Below are positions 1 through 5,596 of a stretch of 12,783 bases of DNA, piece by piece. Where the stretch lies: the NCBI RefSeq assembly GCF_044582145.1, contig NZ_JBDODO010000024.1. The stretch is one strand, 5' to 3'. The translations under genes and the position numbers were made by a program. Source of the DNA: Guyparkeria sp016278265. Its GTDB lineage: Bacteria > Pseudomonadota > Gammaproteobacteria > Halothiobacillales > Halothiobacillaceae. Position 1 is the stretch's first letter; each line of letters begins with the position of its first letter. Under the pieces are notes generated by a model. It did no database searches and had not been told where the DNA came from. It saw only the letters and a program-made list of their open reading frames with translations.

Positions 1-16
1 TTCGGGCGGTTTTTTT
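1..16 (+). terminator. right half of a plus-strand intrinsic terminator, cut by the window edge
   Basis: The window opens with TTCG, then GGCGG and a run of T. This is what the loop, 3' arm and U-tract of a rho-independent terminator would look like for a plus-strand gene lying to the left. The 5' arm is outside the window, so the hairpin itself is inferred. Confidence 0.4.
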
Positions 17-38
17 GTGTCTGCTTTTCATCCAACAC

Positions 39-65
39 AAAAAAACCGGGCGATTGCCCGGTTTT
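39..65 (-). terminator. intrinsic terminator of the superoxide dismutase gene
   Basis: Read on the minus strand, there is a perfect stem (CCGGGC, loop of four, GCCCGG) flanked by an A-tract on one side and a run of seven T on the other. It lies 25 nt past the sod stop codon. The stem, loop and U-tract are all visible, and it is the strongest terminator in the window. The A/T flanks also match the left-edge terminator: CGGTTTTTTTGTGT at 7-20 is an exact inverted copy of 35-48. Confidence 0.85.
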
Positions 66-90
66 CGTCGTTCTGGCTGTGAAACCTTGC

Positions 91-699
91 TTACTTGGCG
101 GCGGAGTAACGCTTGACCACTTCGTCCCAGTTAACCACGTCCCAGAACGCATTGACGTAATCCGGGCGACGGTTCTGGTAGCGCAGGTAGTAGGCGTGCT
201 CCCACACGTCCAGCCCCAGTACCGGGGTGCCCTTGACCTCGGCGATGTCCATGGCCGGGTTGTCCTGGTTCGGGGTGGAGGTGACCTGCAGCTTGCCGCT
301 GCCATCAACCACCAGCCACGCCCAACCGGAACCGAAACGGGTCAGCGCCGCGTTGTTGAACTTCTCGACGAAGTCATCGAACGAACCGAAGGTCGAGGCA
401 ATGTCATCGGCCAGCGCACCGCTGGGCTTGCCACCACCGTTCGGCGACATCAGCTTCCAAAACAGGTCGTGGTTGTAATGACCACCACCGTTGTTGCGCA
501 CCGCGGTCGGCAGCTTGGAGATGTTCGCCATGATCTCGTCGATGGGCTTCTCGTCCCATTCAGAGTCCTTGATGGCGTCGTTCAGCTTGGTGACGTAGGT
601 GTTGTGGTGCTTGGTGTGGTGCAGCTCCATCGTCTGTGCGTCGATGGACTTCTCCAGGTCACCGTAGCCATACGGCAGATCGGGGAGTTGAAAAGCCAT
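91..699 (-). CDS. sodA: superoxide dismutase, Mn-type (SodA-like)
   Basis: Cytoplasmic superoxide dismutase of the Fe/Mn family, 202 residues, which is full family length; it converts superoxide to hydrogen peroxide and oxygen. The expected metal ligands are His27 and His77 (in NHDLFW) and Asp164 and His168 (in LGLDVWEHAYY). Two places that separate the subfamilies look Mn-type: GGGHYNHDLFW around residue 71, where Fe enzymes usually carry a Gln, and Gln145 in TPNQDNP. I therefore call it Mn-type, or possibly cambialistic, rather than SodB; metal use cannot be proved from sequence. The frame stays open upstream to 1191, but the ATG at 699 is preceded by AAGGAG at 708-713 and starts with the family's usual MAFxLPxLPY, so the longer form is rejected. 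It is not part of the polysaccharide cluster and has its own terminator. Confidence 0.95.
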   Translation of the reverse strand: MAFQLPDLPYGYGDLEKSIDAQTMELHHTKHHNTYVTKLNDAIKDSEWDEKPIDEIMANISKLPTAVRNNGGGHYNHDLFWKLMSPNGGGKPSGALADDIASTFGSFDDFVEKFNNAALTRFGSGWAWLVVDGSGKLQVTSTPNQDNPAMDIAEVKGTPVLGLDVWEHAYYLRYQNRRPDYVNAFWDVVNWDEVVKRYSAAK

Positions 700-736
700 A
701 TACAAATCTCCTTCTTGGTTGCTCAAACAAGGATGC

Positions 737-759
737 CCTCCCCGCCCACGGCCGGGAGG
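737..759 (-). promoter_or_regulatory. stable hairpin in the presumed sod leader
   Basis: The arms 737-742 and 754-759 (CCTCCC/GGGAGG) pair perfectly. After one C-C mismatch, 744-746 pairs with 750-752 around a three-base loop. It sits 38 nt upstream of the sod start codon, between the possible promoter and the ribosome binding site, so it would lie in the mRNA leader. A regulatory role is inference only. Confidence 0.35.
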
Positions 760-775
760 TTCGAAAGCTGGTAAG

Positions 776-786
776 AGGATAGCAGG
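776..786 (-). promoter_or_regulatory. possible extended -10 promoter element for sod
   Basis: The minus strand reads TGCTATCCT here, a TGn-extended -10-like sequence, but the -35 region is poor (about three matches to TTGACA). It would give a leader of about 70 nt. This is a weak call based on position and partial consensus only. Confidence 0.22.
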
Positions 787-872
787 CCACAGCGCACGTT
801 CGAGGATGCAGGATCGAAAAAGCCGACCTGATTGGTTGGGAATTGGCGAGTGAATTGGAGGACGCGTCACCG

Positions 873-896
873 TTTCGCGCCTGAAGGCGCTCCTAC
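873..896 (-). repeat. REP palindrome, GCGCC-stem type, single
   Basis: On the minus strand this is head GTAG, then GAGCGCC-TTCA-GGCGCGAAA. The head and stem are intact. It is the REP furthest from the transposase gene on that gene's 3' side and has no inverted partner on its left. Confidence 0.85.
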
Positions 897-913
897 GCAG
901 CCCCCGCCAATCC

Positions 914-983
914 GTAGGAGCGGCTTTAGCCGCGAAACCCACAGGCCAGCACCCCATTCTTTCGCGCCCGAAGGCGCTCCCAC
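914..983. repeat. REPIN: two inverted REPs 3' of the RAYT gene
   Basis: The plus-strand REP at 914-937 has head GTAG, stem GCGGC/GCCGC and loop TTTA. The minus-strand REP at 960-983 has head GTGG, stem GCGCC/GGCGC and loop TTCG. The heads face outward and the GAAA tails face a 22-nt spacer. Viewed on the minus strand it has the same arm order (GCGCC arm first, GCGGC arm second) as the other REPINs here. It ends 38 nt before the transposase stop codon. Confidence 0.85.
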
Positions 984-1021
984 AGATCACACACGTATAC
1001 GGCCACCTTCCGACTCGATAA

Positions 1022-1471
1022 TCACAACCACACGGCATCCCAGTATGGGTACTCACCCACGCGCTGAACCAACCCCGCCCGCACCGGATTGGCCACGATA
1101 TATCGCGCAACCTGCGGAAGCTCCTCGTCATGCCGCACCGCATGATCGTGAAAACCCCGCTGCCATCGCAACATGGGCACAGCCCTCGCACTGCGGCCTT
1201 TGAACCGACCGACCACGCAAGACAAATCCCCGCTCGGCGCCAATCGCATCAACCAATGCAGATGATCCGGCATCAAACAGAACGCCAGCGTCTCCGTGCC
1301 TCCCGGCCCCTCTGTTTCACGCAGACAATCAATCACCCTCCGCGCGACATCCCAATTTACCAATCCGGACCATCGCCCGTGCGTCACGATGGTGATCGAA
1401 TAGACCTGCCCGGGTATGGATACACGACCGGTGCGCAGGCGCCAACCGTTTTGTCCCTTCTCGTCAGGCAT
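1022..1471 (-). CDS. REP-associated tyrosine transposase (RAYT, Y1 transposase family)
   Basis: Single-domain HUH nuclease of the IS200/TnpA-like Y1 family, 149 residues. RAYTs bind, cut and rejoin single-stranded REP hairpins next to their GTAG-type head. Visible hallmarks are the metal-binding His-hydrophobic-His in MPDHLHWL (His70, His72) and the likely nucleophile Tyr124 in the conserved ARYIVANPVRAGLV stretch, plus WQRGFHDHAVR at 103-113, also typical of the family. The ATG at 1471 has a strong GGAGG at 1477-1481, five bases away. The gene looks intact and is flanked by three REPs on its 3' side (873-983) and five on its 5' side (1508-1734), which is the classic RAYT layout. It has no terminal repeats of its own and behaves as a domesticated, stably inherited gene in known cases. 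It lies between sod and the polysaccharide cluster and shares an operon with neither. Confidence 0.93.
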   Translation of the reverse strand: MPDEKGQNGWRLRTGRVSIPGQVYSITIVTHGRWSGLVNWDVARRVIDCLRETEGPGGTETLAFCLMPDHLHWLMRLAPSGDLSCVVGRFKGRSARAVPMLRWQRGFHDHAVRHDEELPQVARYIVANPVRAGLVQRVGEYPYWDAVWL

Positions 1472-1507
1472 CCTTGCCTCCTCTGAGATTGGTTTTTAAA
1501 GCTAACC

Positions 1508-1531
1508 ATTCGCGCCTGAAGGCGCTCGTAC
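1508..1531 (-). repeat. REP palindrome with altered head (GTAC), single
   Basis: On the minus strand: GTAC, then GAGCGCC-TTCA-GGCGCGA. The stem is perfect but the last head base is C instead of G, so the tetranucleotide thought to guide RAYT binding is damaged. It lies 37 nt upstream of the transposase start codon. Confidence 0.8.
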
Positions 1532-1546
1532 GGGGCCTAGTCAGAT

Positions 1547-1621
1547 GCAGGAGCGCCTTTAGGCGCGATATCCCTCCGTGGTGCTCTTCACACGCCCGAT
1601 CGCGGCTAAAGCCGCTCCTAC
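1547..1621. repeat. REPIN upstream of the RAYT gene, left head altered
   Basis: The plus-strand REP at 1547-1570 has head GCAG, stem GCGCC/GGCGC and loop TTTA. The minus-strand REP at 1598-1621 has head GTAG, stem GCGGC/GCCGC and loop TTTA. The spacer is 27 nt. It has the same unequal arm pair as the other REPINs. A weaker REP-like remnant (GTAGGGGCGCTTTCATGC on the minus strand, 1644-1661) follows. Confidence 0.85.
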
Positions 1622-1676
1622 AGGTCCTCGCCCTACCGTAAATGCATGAAAGCGCCCCTACACCCGAATTGAGCCG

Positions 1677-1734
1677 GTAGGAGCGCCTTCAGGCGCGAAA
1701 CATCAATAGTTATCGCGGCTAAAGCCGCTCCTAC
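1677..1734. repeat. REPIN overlapping the stop codon of the ligase-family gene
   Basis: The plus-strand REP at 1677-1700 (GTAG, GCGCC/GGCGC, loop TTCA) and the minus-strand REP at 1711-1734 (GTAG, GCGGC/GCCGC, loop TTTA) are separated by only 10 nt, the tightest pair here. The TAG of the right-hand head (1731-1733) is in frame with the ligase-family gene and is its stop codon. Confidence 0.9.
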
Positions 1735-2984
1735 AGTTTGTTCCGGGCCGCTGCTCCGCTGACGGCTAAGGCCACCGCCAAGCCGATCACCGGCCAGATG
1801 ATGGCCAAGGTATAGGAGGCATAAAAGCCAAAATGGGTATTGAACGGGAACAGCGCGAGGCCCACCGCGACGATTGCCACACCACCGGGCATCCCCGCCT
1901 GTTGCCGCAGCAGCACCAGCAGAAATCCGATGTATGCGACCAGGTAGGCCAGCAGGCCCACCAATCCGGTGCTCACCTGCACGTCCAGGGCGAAAAAGTG
2001 CAGATGCATATACGGCGTGTCCGTGTAACCACGCTCGACGGCGGCGATTTCGTAGCCACGTACACCAACACCCAACCACGGATCGTCCTTTGCCACTTCC
2101 CAGCCGGCCAACCAGACATCGCCGCGCTTTGACGTCGCCTGGTTGAAGCTTTCCCGGTCGAGTTCGAACACCTTGGTGGCAACCTCGACGCGCTCGCGTG
2201 TCTCGGGCGACACGGCCAGCGTCGCCGCAAACGCGGTGACGGCGAGCACGATGGCCCCAACCACCCAGTACCAACGTGGCCGCACATACCAGAGAAGAAA
2301 GACACCGTAGCCAATCAACCCCAGCACCATCAGGAGCATGGCCGAACGCGACCCGCTCAACAGAATCACCGCGAGAATCGGCAGGATCGCCAAGCCCCAC
2401 AGCCGGCACGACCGCATCAGCCGCCGGGTCGCCTCGAGCAGCAACGGCAACAAATGCGCAATCACCACCCCCATCGTCAGGTTTTCCCCGAACAGACCGG
2501 ACAGGCGTCGACCGTTGTAAGGAAACCCCAGCACGTTCGTGCCGGTAGCGAACTGCCACAACCCGTCCAACGCCCAGACAAACACAATCGCCAACAGCGA
2601 ATAGAGAATTACCGGCAGCACGTCATGCCGCATCGCCGCCCAGACAACCGGCAGTGCCGCGATCCCGAACAGCGGGTAGTAGAGCGCATCACCCCAGGCC
2701 CGATCAAAATTCACCGCGCCCGTTAACGCGAGCAGTTGCGGCAACCAGAGCGCGGCAATCAATATCAGCAACCATCGGGTTACCCGTTGCGCCACAAGCT
2801 CTCGCCCATGCACAAAGAGCAACCAGATACCGATGAACGCCAGAAAGGCCAGTGGCGCGTTGGCCGAGCGACCGAACGGAAAGACAAGGAAGACAAGGAT
2901 GGTCAGCCCGACGATAGCGAGAGTCAGGCGGTCCCAGTCGGGAAAAATACGGGGAAAAAGAGGCATGGATCGGCCGTGTTTCAT
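1731..2984 (-). CDS. O-antigen ligase family membrane protein (Wzy_C/WaaL-like)
   Basis: Polytopic inner-membrane protein of 417 residues with roughly ten to twelve hydrophobic segments, of usual length for the O-antigen ligase/polymerase family. Typical marks are the LSGSRSA turn (210-215, Arg213), the large periplasmic loop with RGDVWLAGWEVAKDDPWLGVG (287-307), and MHLHFFALDVQVSTGLVGLLAYL (326-348) with His327 and His329, matching the Wzy_C signature. The known family role is transfer of undecaprenyl-linked polysaccharide to lipid A-core, or polymerisation of repeat units; a separate Wzy candidate at 12309 favours a ligase role here. The ATG at 2984 has only a weak ribosome site, and an in-frame ATG at 2966 is an alternative. 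The stop codon TAG lies inside a REP head. It is preceded by a 407-nt repeat-rich gap, so it is probably transcribed separately or only by read-through from wbpM. Confidence 0.88.
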   Translation of the reverse strand: MKHGRSMPLFPRIFPDWDRLTLAIVGLTILVFLVFPFGRSANAPLAFLAFIGIWLLFVHGRELVAQRVTRWLLILIAALWLPQLLALTGAVNFDRAWGDALYYPLFGIAALPVVWAAMRHDVLPVILYSLLAIVFVWALDGLWQFATGTNVLGFPYNGRRLSGLFGENLTMGVVIAHLLPLLLEATRRLMRSCRLWGLAILPILAVILLSGSRSAMLLMVLGLIGYGVFLLWYVRPRWYWVVGAIVLAVTAFAATLAVSPETRERVEVATKVFELDRESFNQATSKRGDVWLAGWEVAKDDPWLGVGVRGYEIAAVERGYTDTPYMHLHFFALDVQVSTGLVGLLAYLVAYIGFLLVLLRQQAGMPGGVAIVAVGLALFPFNTHFGFYASYTLAIIWPVIGLAVALAVSGAAARNKL

Positions 2985-3056
2985 GGTCGGAGCCGCATTC
3001 TAGCGTGGCAGCGTGGGAGAGAGGAAAGCGGGCAAACAAAACTCAACGCACCAGCG

Positions 3057-3094
3057 GTTTGGGATCGGCTTCTCGACCGATATGGGGCTCAAAC
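3057..3094. repeat. interrupted hairpin in the gap upstream of the ligase-family gene
   Basis: Outer arms GTTTG (3057-3061) and CAAAC (3090-3094) enclose inner arms ATCGG (3064-3068) and CCGAT (3077-3081). It is unlike the REPs nearby. Apart from this and the REPs, I see no gene or clear site in 2985-3177. Confidence 0.35.
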
Positions 3095-3177
3095 CCACCC
3101 CTCAAAGGCCCATCCAAAACCCGGAATCGCCGGCCGGAGGCGCATCGCGCCGAAGCCCCCCCCATCGGAAGATGGCT

Positions 3178-3245
3178 GTAGGAGCGCCTTCAGGCGCGAA
3201 ACGATCAGTGCTGCCTGTTGGTTTCGCGGCTAAAGCCGCTCCTAC
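3178..3245. repeat. REPIN, first copy of a tandem pair
   Basis: The plus-strand REP at 3178-3201 (GTAG, GCGCC/GGCGC, TTCA) and the minus-strand REP at 3222-3245 (GTAG, GCGGC/GCCGC, TTTA) are separated by a 20-nt spacer that begins CGATC and ends CTGTTGG. All parts are intact. Confidence 0.92.
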
Positions 3246-3260
3246 CGGATCCCGGTGGAT

Positions 3261-3330
3261 GTAGGAGCGCCTTCAGGCGCGAAACGATCGGGTGTTAGTC
3301 TGTTGGATTCGCGGCTAAAGCCGCTCCTAC
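3261..3330. repeat. REPIN, second copy of the tandem pair
   Basis: The plus-strand REP at 3261-3284 and the minus-strand REP at 3307-3330 have the same arms and loops as the copy at 3178. The 22-nt spacer also begins CGATC and holds CTGTTGG near its end, so the two units are related over their whole length, not only in the palindromes. Confidence 0.92.
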
Positions 3331-3344
3331 CGGGTCGGGCGGCT

Positions 3345-3368
3345 GTAGGAGCGGCTTCAGCCGCGATA
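3345..3368 (+). repeat. REP palindrome, GCGGC-stem type with TTCA loop, single
   Basis: Intact head GTAG and stem GCGGC/GCCGC. It is the only GCGGC-stem REP here with a TTCA loop and the only one of that stem type without a partner. It lies 23 nt past the stop codon of wbpM, so it will be at the 3' end of that mRNA. Confidence 0.88.
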
Positions 3369-3391
3369 CCCAAACCACGACACCACCACCG

Positions 3392-5317
3392 TCACTCCTT
3401 CCAACAATGATCCTCGATGCGCTCATGCGGCTGATACCCGCTGACCAATTCGGACAGATGTTCACGCACAGCGGGCATATCGTAGCGGTCCATGTCCTTC
3501 TGCAAACGCGATAGGCACTTTTCGAAAACGCGCCAGCGCAGGCAATCCTCGCTGGCGCGCATGATGCGGGGATGCCCCGTGCCGTTCACCGCCTCACCGA
3601 TCAGGAGTTCCTCGTAGAGCTTCTCCCCCGGACGCAAACCGGTGTAGGTGATCTCGATATCCCCATCCGGGTGCTCCTCGTCACGTACTTCCAAACCACT
3701 CAAATGCACCATGCGCCGCGCGAGATAGGCGATTTTCACCGGCTCGCCCATGTCCAGCACGAACACGTCACCGCCCTCGGCCATGCTGCCGGCCTGGATG
3801 ACCAGTTGCACGGCCTCGGGGATGGTCATGAAGTAGCGTGTGATATCCGGGTGGGTAACCGTCACCGGCCCACCATCGGTAATCTGGCGACGGAACAGGG
3901 GCACCACCGATCCGCTTGAGCCCAGCACGTTACCGAAGCGCACCATGCTGAACGTCGTGGCGGTGTACTCGGGCTGCAACGCCTGCAACGCCAACTCCGC
4001 CAAACGCTTGCTCGCGCCCATCACGTTTGTCGGCCGCACCGCCTTGTCCGTCGAGATCAGGACGAAATGTGACACATTTGCCTGCGCCGCCACCCGGGCC
4101 GCGATCAACGTACCCAGCGCATTGTTGGAAAGCCCCTCGATGGGATTGTGCTCCACCAGCGGCACATGCTTGTACGCCGCCGCGTGGTAAACCGTGTCGA
4201 TGGCAAAGCGGGCAAACAGGCGTTGCAGGCGACGTTCGTCCAGCACGCTGCCCAGCGCGGCGACCAACTCGACCTCGCCGTTGGCCACCGACGGCAGCGC
4301 ACGCAACTCGTGATCGATCTGGTATAGCCCGAATTCGGACACATCGAACAGAACCAGACGGGCCGCACCCTGCTCCACCACCTGCCGGCACAACTCCGAG
4401 CCGATCGAACCGCCGGCACCAGTCACAAGCACGGTCTTGCCGGTGATGCACTTGCCCAACAACTCAGGGCGAGGCGGCACCGGTTCGCGGCCGAGCAGGT
4501 CCTCGATGTCGACTTCCTGGACCTGGTCCAAGCGCGCCTTGCCGGAGAGGATCTCCTCGATACCCGGCACGGTACGCACGTGGAACGGCAACGGCTCTAG
4601 GAAGCTCAGGATCTTGCGACGGGTCGCGGGGCTGGCCGAGGGCACCGACAGCAGGATCGAGGCCACCCCAAGACGTTGCAGAAACGCAGTGAGGTCCCGC
4701 CTGCGCGGATGGACCACACGCAGGCCATCAATCTCGCGGCCATCGAGCGAGACATCGTCATCGATAAAAACGACCGGCTCGTAGTCCGGCCCCTGGCGCA
4801 GCATGCCGATCACCTGACGACCACTGGCCCCGGCACCATAAACCGCGACGCGCTCCTTGCCCTTGCCGCTGGCCGTCGCGCCGAGCAAGCGCCGCGCCAG
4901 AAAACGCGAACCGGCCACCATGAAGAACAGCACCAGTCCGTAGATGACGAACGTCGATCGGGGCAACTGAGCTTGGGGATGCAACAGCATGATCGCCAAC
5001 AGGACCATGGTGGATGCCGCCACCCCCATCGCGATCTGCTCCAGTGCCTTCCAGCCCAGAAAACGCATCACCGCGCGGTATAGCCCCAGCCTGACAAACA
5101 CGGGAATGGTGAACACCACCAGCCCCGCGAACACCAACGCGGCGCGATCAAACCCCGTGAACCAGTCGCCGTAACGCAACGACAACGCCGCCCAGAGGGC
5201 CAGCGGGATCAGCACTAGATCCAGTGCCAGCATCAGCCCGCGTTTGTAGACCGACGGCAGCTCGCGGAGAAAATGTTTGATACGGGCAATCAACGGCACT
5301 GAATATCTACCATGCAA
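3392..5317 (-). CDS. wbpM: membrane UDP-sugar 4,6-dehydratase, WbpM/CapD/FlaA1-type (long form)
   Basis: Inner-membrane nucleotide-sugar dehydratase of 641 residues, normal for the WbpM class. Family members convert UDP-GlcNAc to the UDP-4-keto-6-deoxy derivative, the precursor of QuiNAc, FucNAc or bacillosamine. About four membrane segments lie in residues 25-140, a first Rossmann region has GAGASG at 161-166, and the catalytic SDR domain has TGAGGSIGS (299-307). It has TDKAVRPTNVMGASK (423-437) with Met433 and Lys437: the usual Tyr-x3-Lys is Met-x3-Lys, as in other large WbpM-type enzymes. RFGNVLGSSGS (460-470) and TGLRPGEKLYEELL (559-572) complete the family pattern. The start is TTG at 5317, with GGGAG about nine bases upstream; the nearby ATG at 5313 is out of frame, and GTG at codon 7 is another option. 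It stands alone between a hairpin-filled gap and a REP cluster. Confidence 0.93.
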   Translation of the reverse strand: MHGRYSVPLIARIKHFLRELPSVYKRGLMLALDLVLIPLALWAALSLRYGDWFTGFDRAALVFAGLVVFTIPVFVRLGLYRAVMRFLGWKALEQIAMGVAASTMVLLAIMLLHPQAQLPRSTFVIYGLVLFFMVAGSRFLARRLLGATASGKGKERVAVYGAGASGRQVIGMLRQGPDYEPVVFIDDDVSLDGREIDGLRVVHPRRRDLTAFLQRLGVASILLSVPSASPATRRKILSFLEPLPFHVRTVPGIEEILSGKARLDQVQEVDIEDLLGREPVPPRPELLGKCITGKTVLVTGAGGSIGSELCRQVVEQGAARLVLFDVSEFGLYQIDHELRALPSVANGEVELVAALGSVLDERRLQRLFARFAIDTVYHAAAYKHVPLVEHNPIEGLSNNALGTLIAARVAAQANVSHFVLISTDKAVRPTNVMGASKRLAELALQALQPEYTATTFSMVRFGNVLGSSGSVVPLFRRQITDGGPVTVTHPDITRYFMTIPEAVQLVIQAGSMAEGGDVFVLDMGEPVKIAYLARRMVHLSGLEVRDEEHPDGDIEITYTGLRPGEKLYEELLIGEAVNGTGHPRIMRASEDCLRWRVFEKCLSRLQKDMDRYDMPAVREHLSELVSGYQPHERIEDHCWKE

Positions 5318-5395
5318 ATCGGAAAGCTCCCGGCGCTGTTAAGCGGCCGTGCCCACGGAAATCGGGATTCTGTCACACCGTCGCTAGAATACGGG

Positions 5396-5415
5396 AAAAG
5401 CCGGCCTCCCGGCCG
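5396..5415 (-). terminator. possible weak terminator ahead of wbpM
   Basis: Read on the minus strand, a five-pair GC stem (CGGCC, loop GGGA, GGCCG) is followed by GCTTTT. The U-tract is short, so termination would be partial at best. It lies about 180 nt past the stop of the phosphoglycosyl transferase and could separate it from wbpM. Confidence 0.3.
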
Positions 5416-5563
5416 TCAGAAGGACTAAAGCCCAACCCACAAACGACGCAGACACCGCACCCCTTGGAGCGGCGAGGTGCACTCGCCGACGCGGAGTGCA
5501 ACTCCGCGATCCGGCAACCCCTATGGGTCGGGCTTAAGACCGACAGATGGCCGGAAGGCCATC
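5402..5563. repeat. series of five different short hairpins in the gap before wbpM
   Basis: Stems in order: 5402-5415 (CGGCC/GGCCG); 5470-5488 (CGGCGAG, GTGCA, CTCGCCG); 5490-5508 (CGCGGAGT, GCA, ACTCCGCG); 5527-5544 (GTCGG/CCGAC around CTTAAG); 5546-5563 (GATGGCC, GGAA, GGCCATC). The second and third are related (GAG, TGCA core, CTC) and touch end to end. None has the GTAG head or the GCGCC/GCGGC stem of the REPs elsewhere. They fill most of the 279 nt between the phosphoglycosyl transferase and wbpM, where I see no gene. They may be remnants of another extragenic palindrome family or a leader structure of wbpM. Confidence 0.7.
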
Positions 5564-5596
5564 AACAACTCGGATTCGACCCGCTGCAAGTCTGGA

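Noticed and set aside
79..774. Plus-strand open frame of 231 codons across the sod gene
   Set aside because: It is the mirror of the superoxide dismutase gene, with a low-complexity Val/Gly/His-rich translation and no credible ribosome site.
700..1191. N-terminal extension of superoxide dismutase
   Set aside because: The added translation is not family-like, crosses REPs and the end of the transposase gene, and the ATG at 699 has a strong ribosome binding site.
1022..1471. Active IS200/IS605 insertion sequence
   Set aside because: No subterminal hairpin ends bounding a discrete element and no tnpB are seen; the protein and surrounding REPs fit a domesticated RAYT better.
1644..1661. A further, badly decayed REP (GTAGGGGCGCTTTCATGC on the minus strand)
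   Set aside because: Only the head and one arm are recognisable; the second arm is gone, so I do not count it among the 14 REPs.
1633..2559. Minus-strand open frame of 308 codons overlapping the ligase-family gene in another frame
   Set aside because: The 1731-2984 frame gives a proper multi-span membrane protein with Wzy_C motifs; this frame gives an Arg/Gly-rich translation typical of a shifted GC-rich gene and runs through REPs.
873..3368. CRISPR array made of the repeated 24-nt units
   Set aside because: Units alternate in orientation, vary in stem and loop, and have irregular spacers of 10-27 nt; they match REP/REPIN structure and a RAYT gene lies among them. No cas gene is present.
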